Source of the DNA: Chitinophaga pinensis
GTDB lineage: Bacteria; Bacteroidota; Bacteroidia; Flavobacteriales_D; Crocinitomicaceae
Length of the DNA: 11,134 nt
Assembly: GCA_945868555.1 (NCBI GenBank)
Contig: CAMBMC010000054.1
Location: 1 to 11,134, forward strand
Direction of reading: 5' to 3'
The position numbers and the translations under genes are program-made. The notes beneath the pieces are model-generated. The model was not told where the DNA came from. It saw nothing but the letters and a program-made list of their open reading frames with translations, and searched no databases. This document shows positions 6,515 to 11,134 of the stretch, one piece after another (positions within the stretch are counted from its first letter, which is position 1; each line of letters starts with the position of its first letter).

Positions 6515-7423
6515 ATGAAACGATTATTGGTTATTGGTGGACCTACAGCTTGTGGAAAAACTGCTCTAAGCATCGCCTTAGCAAAACATTTAAACACGGT
6601 TATTCTTTCCGCTGATTCACGCCAATTCTACAAAGAAATGTCCATCGGAACTGCCAAACCCAGCATACAAGAGCAGGATGGTGTTCCGCACTTTTTCGTT
6701 GATTCTCATTCCATCCACGAGGCAATCACAGCAGCAGACTACGCCGAACAAGCCATGGAGGTTTTAGAACAACAATTCCAGAAGTACGACACCATTATAC
6801 TTACTGGTGGATCAGGAATGTTTATAGATGCGTTGTGCACTGGGCTGGACAACATTCCGCATTCGACTCAAATTCGCGATAAGATAACTGAACAATGGAA
6901 AGTCGAGGGTCTTACATGTATTCTTGAGAAATTGAAAGCTGCCGATCCCGAGTATTACGATCAAGTTGACCGTCAAAATCCTGTTCGCATCATCCGCGCA
7001 TTGGAAGCAATAGAAATCACAGGACAAGCCTTTTCCTCTCTTCGAAAAGCAGAAAAAAACATCCGTGAATTTGATGTTCATTGCGTCATCATTGAACATG
7101 AAAGGGAAATACTCTACAAACGCATTGATCATCGTGTAGATGTAATGATTGAAAATGGACTTGTGGAAGAAGCAAGATTATTGTTTCCCTATCGCGGATG
7201 CAACGCGCTGAATACGGTCGGATATACTGAATTATTTGATTTTTTCGATGAAAAAATGGACTTACATGAAGCGATTGAAAAAATCAAACAGAACACCCGC
7301 AATTATGCCAAGCGACAAATCACGTGGTTTCGGAGGTATACCGATGCCACGCGAATTCATTATTCGAGTGACGTTAAGCTAATGGTAGACGAAATTCGTA
7401 GCCAACTTTTCCTTTCAGAATGA
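6515..7423 (+). CDS. miaA: tRNA dimethylallyltransferase MiaA
   Basis: MiaA transfers the dimethylallyl group of DMAPP to N6 of A37 in tRNAs that read codons beginning with U. From the ATG at 6515 the protein has 302 residues, a normal length. The P-loop is GPTACGKT (9-16), followed by ILSADSRQFYKEMSIGTAKP (30-49; D34, R36-Q37), which contacts the substrate. Further motifs are TIILTGGSGMFIDAL, NPVRIIRALEAIEITG, GLVEEARLL, the 'NTVGYTEL' segment and NYAKRQITWFRR near the C terminus. A TTG at 6506 would add three residues (and overlap the upstream stop), but the ATG sits directly before the conserved KRLLVIGGPT strand and is preferred. The gene follows the MltF-like gene by 5 bases. Its substrate DMAPP is a product of IspH, encoded 5 kb upstream, but this is not a functional cluster. 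Confidence 0.95.
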   Translation: MKRLLVIGGPTACGKTALSIALAKHLNTVILSADSRQFYKEMSIGTAKPSIQEQDGVPHFFVDSHSIHEAITAADYAEQAMEVLEQQFQKYDTIILTGGSGMFIDALCTGLDNIPHSTQIRDKITEQWKVEGLTCILEKLKAADPEYYDQVDRQNPVRIIRALEAIEITGQAFSSLRKAEKNIREFDVHCVIIEHEREILYKRIDHRVDVMIENGLVEEARLLFPYRGCNALNTVGYTELFDFFDEKMDLHEAIEKIKQNTRNYAKRQITWFRRYTDATRIHYSSDVKLMVDEIRSQLFLSE

Positions 7424-7476
7424 TCAACTCTTTTTATTTGGAATGATTCTTGAAAATGGCCAACAAATTTGAAAAA

Positions 7477-8118
7477 ATGAAAATTACACTCAATCAAGTA
7501 ATGCCCATCCCCCTCGCCTCCATGCAGCACGGGGAACACAGTATTTGGGGCAAAGATATTGAACTGTTGCATGGAAATAAAATCATGCTGAATGCATCAA
7601 GCGGCAAAGGGAAATCGACATTTATCCATACAATTCTTGGAGTTCGGAAAGACTACACTGGCTCAGTAACGTTTGATTCAGCAGACATTTCACAGCTCAA
7701 CACGAGCGATTGGACAAACATTCGTCAGCAAAAAATTTCTGCCATCTTTCAAGATTTACAGCTTTTTCCAAGCATTACGGTGAAAGAAAACCTATTGCTA
7801 AAAAACAATTTAACACAGACCTTCAGCACAGATGAAATTTTTGGATTCCTAGATTGCTTGGGCATTTCAGACAAATGGGAGCAACAATGTGGCCTTCTTT
7901 CCATGGGACAACAACAGCGCGTTGCTATCGTACGAGCATTGTGCCAACCCTTTGATTGGTTATTGATGGACGAACCCTTTTCTCATTTAGATGATGAAAA
8001 TACCCAACGCTGTTTGAAACTGATCATTGAGCGCTGTGCCGAACTTAAAAGTGGATTCGTGCTGACCTCGTTGGGAGATGATCACGGCATTCAGTGCGAC
8101 CAAACCCTAATGCTCTAA
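7477..8118 (+). CDS. ABC transporter ATP-binding subunit with unusual Walker A, signature and H-loop
   Basis: This is a single nucleotide-binding domain of about 213 residues. From the ATG at 7477 the order is: Walker A NASSGKGKST (7588-7617 region), Q-loop AIFQDLQLFPSITVKENLLL, signature LLSMGQQQRVAIVRAL, Walker B DWLLMDEPFSHLD, and a C-terminal FVLTSLGDDHG. The expected first Gly of Walker A is Ala, the signature is SMGQQ instead of SGGQQ, and the H-loop His position appears to be Ser (TSLGDD). The Walker A Lys, Walker B Asp and catalytic Glu are intact, so ATP binding is likely. It sits 3 bases before the permease gene, and together they form one transporter. Alternative starts are ATG 7456 and TTG 7450. 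I prefer 7477 because KITLNQV is the first strand, but this is uncertain. The closest functional relatives are MacB/LolD-type ATPases; the substrate is unknown. Confidence 0.88.
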   Translation: MKITLNQVMPIPLASMQHGEHSIWGKDIELLHGNKIMLNASSGKGKSTFIHTILGVRKDYTGSVTFDSADISQLNTSDWTNIRQQKISAIFQDLQLFPSITVKENLLLKNNLTQTFSTDEIFGFLDCLGISDKWEQQCGLLSMGQQQRVAIVRALCQPFDWLLMDEPFSHLDDENTQRCLKLIIERCAELKSGFVLTSLGDDHGIQCDQTLML

Positions 8119-8121
8119 TCC

Positions 8122-9297
8122 ATGATTCAGAAACTCCTCTTCAGAAATCAGGACCGTAAGCAACTCATCATTGCCATGCTCGGTGCCTTCATGGGAATTA
8201 CCTTCCTCATCGCTTCGGTTCACTATCTCATTCGCTTGAATGAATTTGGCCAAGGCAGTGAAATACTCGGTCCAAACACCATCATCGTTCAAAAGAAAGT
8301 GACGAACTCGAGTTCACTTGCGCTCACAAAAACAGATTTCAGTGAACGAGAAATTGAGAAAATGGAAAAGTTGCCCTTCATCGAAAAGGTAAAACCTGTA
8401 GTCAGCAACAACTTTGATGTCTCCTTCGAAACTGCCGATCCTTTGGTGCCTCGCTTTCGATCAGATGTTTTTATCCAATCAGTTGACCCTACATTTCTAG
8501 ATGTTCACAGCAATAAATGGCATTGGAAAGAAGGAGATTCTTATGTTCCCATCATTATGCCTAGAGATTTCTTAGTGATGCTAAACACGTTCATGAGTGC
8601 CAGTAATATTCCTCAAATCTCTGATGATTTAGCCATGGACATCCGATTTAAGTTCACCGTTTCAAATCAAACAAAAAAGGTGTGGGTCGATGCGCGGATT
8701 ATTGGATTCACCAATGAAGTTTCTTCCATCTTAGTGCCTGAATCGTTCATGACCTATGGAAATGAGCAGTTTAGTCTTGGCGCAGAAAAGAAAATCACCC
8801 AACTGATGATCTCAGGAAAAGAAAATGAATTTGGAAAAGTTGAAGCCCTTCTCAAAGAAAAAGGCTTAGAATCTAAAAATGCACAAATGGTCGCGGGCCG
8901 ATTAAAAAGTGTGATTGGCACCTTATTGCTTGTGGTGATGGGGATTTCAGTGATCGCCGTTTTTCTGTCGGGTTTGGTACTCATTCAGTACATGCAATTG
9001 CTCATGTCCAAAAATGAATATGAGGTCCGCACCTTGTTGCGCATTGGGTATGCTCCCAAAATTCTCATTCACACGTTTTTTATGTATTTCGTAAAAATCT
9101 TCGGGATAATTGCAGCCCTTGGACTTTCCTCCTTCTTCATTCTCAAGTACTTCCTAGATGAAATGTTCACAACAGGAGGTATTTACCTCAACACCACTGT
9201 TTCAATCGCAACTTTTATTGTGCTAGCAATGGTCTATCTTTTCTTCGCCATAGCTAGCTTTCAAAGCGCTTCAAAAGGCATTCATCGCCACTTTTAA
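8122..9297 (+). CDS. FtsX/MacB-type ABC transporter permease
   Basis: This is a 391-residue inner membrane protein. One helix lies at about 15-36 (LIIAMLGAFMGITFLIASV), followed by a large periplasmic domain at about 38-262 resembling the MacB periplasmic core. Three helices follow at about 264-290, 316-344 and 361-380. This one-plus-three layout is the FtsX-family fold of LolCE, MacB and FtsX permeases, which use ATP hydrolysis for mechanotransmission or lipoprotein/substrate extraction and do not import solutes through a channel. A cytoplasmic segment between helices 2 and 3 (SKNEYEVRTLLRIGYAPK) has the coupling-helix pattern that contacts the ATPase. The ATPase gene ends 3 bases upstream. 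No periplasmic adaptor (MacA-like) is encoded nearby, so the substrate cannot be named. Both family and topology are clear from the sequence. Confidence 0.88.
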   Translation: MIQKLLFRNQDRKQLIIAMLGAFMGITFLIASVHYLIRLNEFGQGSEILGPNTIIVQKKVTNSSSLALTKTDFSEREIEKMEKLPFIEKVKPVVSNNFDVSFETADPLVPRFRSDVFIQSVDPTFLDVHSNKWHWKEGDSYVPIIMPRDFLVMLNTFMSASNIPQISDDLAMDIRFKFTVSNQTKKVWVDARIIGFTNEVSSILVPESFMTYGNEQFSLGAEKKITQLMISGKENEFGKVEALLKEKGLESKNAQMVAGRLKSVIGTLLLVVMGISVIAVFLSGLVLIQYMQLLMSKNEYEVRTLLRIGYAPKILIHTFFMYFVKIFGIIAALGLSSFFILKYFLDEMFTTGGIYLNTTVSIATFIVLAMVYLFFAIASFQSASKGIHRHF

Positions 9298-9310
9298 AAG
9301 GTTAAAGAAC

Positions 9311-9339
9311 TGTTAAATCAACCGACTTTTTTAACTTTG
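9311..9339 (+). promoter_or_regulatory. Promoter for the secreted thioredoxin-like protein
   Basis: TAACTTTG at 9332-9339 is an exact TAnnTTTG element. The upstream half is weak: TGTTAA at 9311-9316, with no TTTG. Transcription would begin near 9344-9346, giving a leader of about 36-38 bases to the ATG at 9382. Confidence 0.5.
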
Positions 9340-9381
9340 TTACGTCTAAAGAATAATTTTCATCAACAAATAAAATTACAC

Positions 9382-10902
9382 ATGAAAGCGTCAATATTTA
9401 TCTCCTTCATTCTTTTGGCTGGAATGTCCTTTGGGCAGAAACTAAGATTCAAAGTTGTTGGCCAAAAGGATACCACTGTTCACCTTGTTCGCTATTACGG
9501 TCAAAAGTTATTTTATGCGGATACCGCAGAAATAAAAGGTGGCATTGTTGAGTTTGATGGAAGCAAGCAAAAAGCAGGAATTCTAGGTGTCTTTCTTCCA
9601 GGACAAAAAATGTTTGAATTCATTTACAACAATGAAGAGGTCTATATCGAAACAAAAGATCCTGATTTCATTCAAAATATGGTGGTGAAGAAATCGAAAG
9701 AAAATATGATTTTCAATGATTTCATTCAATTCATTCAACCGAAAAAAACGGAAATCAATCGATTGTCTGAACGACGCACTCAATTGAAAGCAACTGACTC
9801 AGAATACAAAGTCTTGGGCGATAAAATCGATGAAATCAACAAAGAAGTTATTGCGTATCAGGAAAATTTAATGGCGAACAACCCTAAACTTTTGGTGTCG
9901 AAAATCATTCGCATGTCGATGGACATTACCATCCCAGAGGCTCCTGTAAATGAAAAGGGACAAATCATCGACTCTTCGTTTAAGTTCAAATACTACCGCA
10001 GTCACTTTTGGGATAATGTAGACTTAAACGACGACCGCCTGGTGAATACGCCGGTTTTTGGGAACAAGCTTGAGTACTTCTTCGGAAAAAACATGATGAT
10101 TCAACATTGGGATACCGTATTGTACTATGGATATCAATTGTGTGACCGTTTGAATCCAACTTCTACAGCTTTTGAATTTTGTGTATCATGGATTACCTCC
10201 ACCTTTGGAAAAAGCAACATCATGGGAATGGACAAGGTCTACATCATGATGGCTGATCGCTACTATTGCAGTAAAAATGCCCAAGGCAAATCTCCTGCAT
10301 TTTGGATGGATGAAAAGAAACTCGAAGACCTTTGTGAGAAAATTCCAGTACGCAAAACATTGGTTATGGGTGTAAAACCTCCAAACTTAACCCTACTCGA
10401 TACAACCGACGTAAAATGGCGAGATTTTTACAGCTTGAAGGCAGATTATACGATCCTTTACTTTTGGGATCCAGAATGTGGCCATTGCAAGAAAATCACA
10501 CCGCGACTAGGAGAATTGTATGAACAAAAGCTGAAAGGCAGAGACATTGAAGTTTTTGCGGTAGGCAAAGCTGTAGGTGAAGATTTGGAAAAATGGAAGA
10601 AATTCATCCGTGACAATAAATTGACCTTCATCAATGTAGCTGTAACGGATCAATTGTACCGAAAAGCCATGGAAAATGCAGCTCCTTTGCTAAAATACAC
10701 AACACTCGAATCGCTTAATTATCAAACGACGTACGATTTAGAAACGACACCACGCGTGTTTGTGTTGGACAAAGACAAGAAAATTATCGCGAAAAATATT
10801 TCGATTTCGCAGCTTGAAGACCTTCTAGATCGACTTCAAGGAAAAGAAAACCTACCTAAACTCTTCCCGCCAGATCCTGAAGAAGAGGAAGCGATGCATT
10901 AA
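9382..10902 (+). CDS. Secreted DUF4369-like / thioredoxin-fold (TlpA-like) protein
   Basis: The protein has 506 residues from the ATG at 9382. Residues 1-19 form a Sec signal peptide (MKASIFISFILLAGMSFGQ), probably cleaved after AGMSFGQ, so it acts in the periplasm. Residues 20-115 resemble a DUF4369 beta domain (KFVVVG-like strand, LFYADTAEIKGGIVEFDG). Residues 115-330 are an alpha-helical, partly coiled-coil middle region of the kind seen in DUF5106-type proteins. Residues 330-485 are a thioredoxin fold with the redox motif WDPECGHCKK (C366, C369) and the cis-proline in TTPRVF (P457). The CGHC active site is that of protein disulfide isomerases, so thiol-disulfide exchange or reduction is likely; the substrate is unknown. 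The C terminus is acidic (DPEEEEAMH). A TTG at 9337 lies inside the promoter -7 element and is rejected. It is probably monocistronic, with a terminator 4 bases after the stop. Confidence 0.88.
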   Translation: MKASIFISFILLAGMSFGQKLRFKVVGQKDTTVHLVRYYGQKLFYADTAEIKGGIVEFDGSKQKAGILGVFLPGQKMFEFIYNNEEVYIETKDPDFIQNMVVKKSKENMIFNDFIQFIQPKKTEINRLSERRTQLKATDSEYKVLGDKIDEINKEVIAYQENLMANNPKLLVSKIIRMSMDITIPEAPVNEKGQIIDSSFKFKYYRSHFWDNVDLNDDRLVNTPVFGNKLEYFFGKNMMIQHWDTVLYYGYQLCDRLNPTSTAFEFCVSWITSTFGKSNIMGMDKVYIMMADRYYCSKNAQGKSPAFWMDEKKLEDLCEKIPVRKTLVMGVKPPNLTLLDTTDVKWRDFYSLKADYTILYFWDPECGHCKKITPRLGELYEQKLKGRDIEVFAVGKAVGEDLEKWKKFIRDNKLTFINVAVTDQLYRKAMENAAPLLKYTTLESLNYQTTYDLETTPRVFVLDKDKKIIAKNISISQLEDLLDRLQGKENLPKLFPPDPEEEEAMH

Positions 10903-10906
10903 TATT

Positions 10907-10932
10907 AAAGTAACCTTCGGGTTACTTTTTTT
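10907..10932 (+). terminator. Intrinsic terminator with UUCG tetraloop
   Basis: AAAGTAACC (10907-10915) pairs with GGTTACTTT (10920-10928) around the stable C(UUCG)G loop, and the right arm runs straight into further T's. It begins 4 bases after the TAA of the thioredoxin-like gene. Confidence 0.88.
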
Positions 10933-10985
10933 ATTTAATTTGGTCATGAAAAATTAAAACACTTAAGCCGATTAAACCATTCCAA

Positions 10986-11134
10986 ATGAAAATCCTACTT
11001 ATACTACTTCTAACTGCACCGCTCGCTCTTATTGGTCAAATCAACATTACTGCTCCAAACGCTGGTTCACAATCATTTGACTTTAATACACTTGCTTCAA
11101 GCGGAACCTTGAATCCTTGGACCGACAACACAAC
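10986..11134 (+). CDS. N-terminal part of a secreted protein (3' truncated)
   Basis: An ATG at 10986 opens a frame with no stop up to the window edge, 49 complete codons. The start MKILLILLLTAPLALIGQ is a clear Sec signal peptide, cleavable near IGQ-IN. The mature part starts INITAPNAGSQSFDFNT and continues with LASSGTLNPWTDNTT. The segment (F-D-x-N-T-L-x-x-S-G-T-x-x-x-W-T-D-N) resembles the start of large secreted Bacteroidota proteins that are often exported by the type IX system, but the C-terminal sorting domain that would show this is outside the window. I do not assign a function. The gene follows the terminator at 10907-10932, so it should have its own promoter in the 55-base gap; I see no clear consensus element there. 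Confidence 0.75.
   Translation, partial: MKILLILLLTAPLALIGQINITAPNAGSQSFDFNTLASSGTLNPWTDNT

Noticed and set aside
6812..7132. Reverse-strand ORF of 106 codons inside miaA
   Set aside because: It is opposite a conserved gene and shows no domain or start signal.
293..7423. IspH and MiaA as a DMAPP supply-and-use cluster
   Set aside because: They lie in separate transcription units, with a terminator and several unrelated genes between them.
7405..7440. Promoter candidate before the ABC ATPase (TTTATTTG at 7433-7440)
   Set aside because: It has one mismatch at an important A and no convincing upstream element.
1..11134. CRISPR arrays, tRNA or rRNA genes, prophage or insertion sequences
   Set aside because: I saw no regularly spaced long repeats with unique spacers, no cloverleaf-like sequence, and no transposase, integrase or terminal inverted repeats.

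Overview
The window looks like chromosomal DNA of a member of the Bacteroidota, probably a flavobacterium-like lineage. Three things point there. First, the small 73-residue DUF2795 protein and the DUF4369-like plus thioredoxin secreted protein are of kinds typical of that phylum. Second, several gaps carry the Bacteroidota promoter pattern (TTTG, about 19-20 bases, TAnnTTTG) instead of a sigma70 -35/-10 pair. Third, the DNA is AT-rich and most start codons lack a clear Shine-Dalgarno sequence. All convincing genes are on the + strand, and nothing looks like a phage, plasmid or insertion sequence.

Region 1 (1-3822) is a tight run. It holds the 3' end of a DUF2079-type membrane protein gene, ispH of the long plant/cyanobacterial form, a three-domain signalling protein (degenerate receiver, class III adenylate cyclase, HD phosphohydrolase), and, overlapping the last by 4 bases, a PduO-type cobalamin adenosyltransferase.

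Region 2 (3823-4411) holds a possible 25-codon ORF with an unusually strong Shine-Dalgarno sequence. It also has a near-consensus promoter, the DUF2795 gene with a clear intrinsic terminator, and a 230-base spacer built largely from 7-base quanta that runs to within 5 bases of the next start codon.

Region 3 (4412-7423) encodes an AcpH-like ACP phosphodiesterase (GTG start), an MltF-like lipoprotein (solute-binding domain plus lytic transglycosylase) and the tRNA-modifying enzyme MiaA.

Region 4 (7424-11134) encodes an ABC ATPase and FtsX-type permease pair, and a secreted DUF4369-like/thioredoxin protein with its own promoter and a UUCG-loop terminator. It ends with the start of a secreted protein cut by the window edge.

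Most genes are ordinary housekeeping or envelope functions. The parts most worth a second look are the cyclase/HD fusion with its pseudo-receiver, the heptamer-built leader of the AcpH-like gene, and the small ORF at 3838-3915. I did not find a clearly new multi-gene system.
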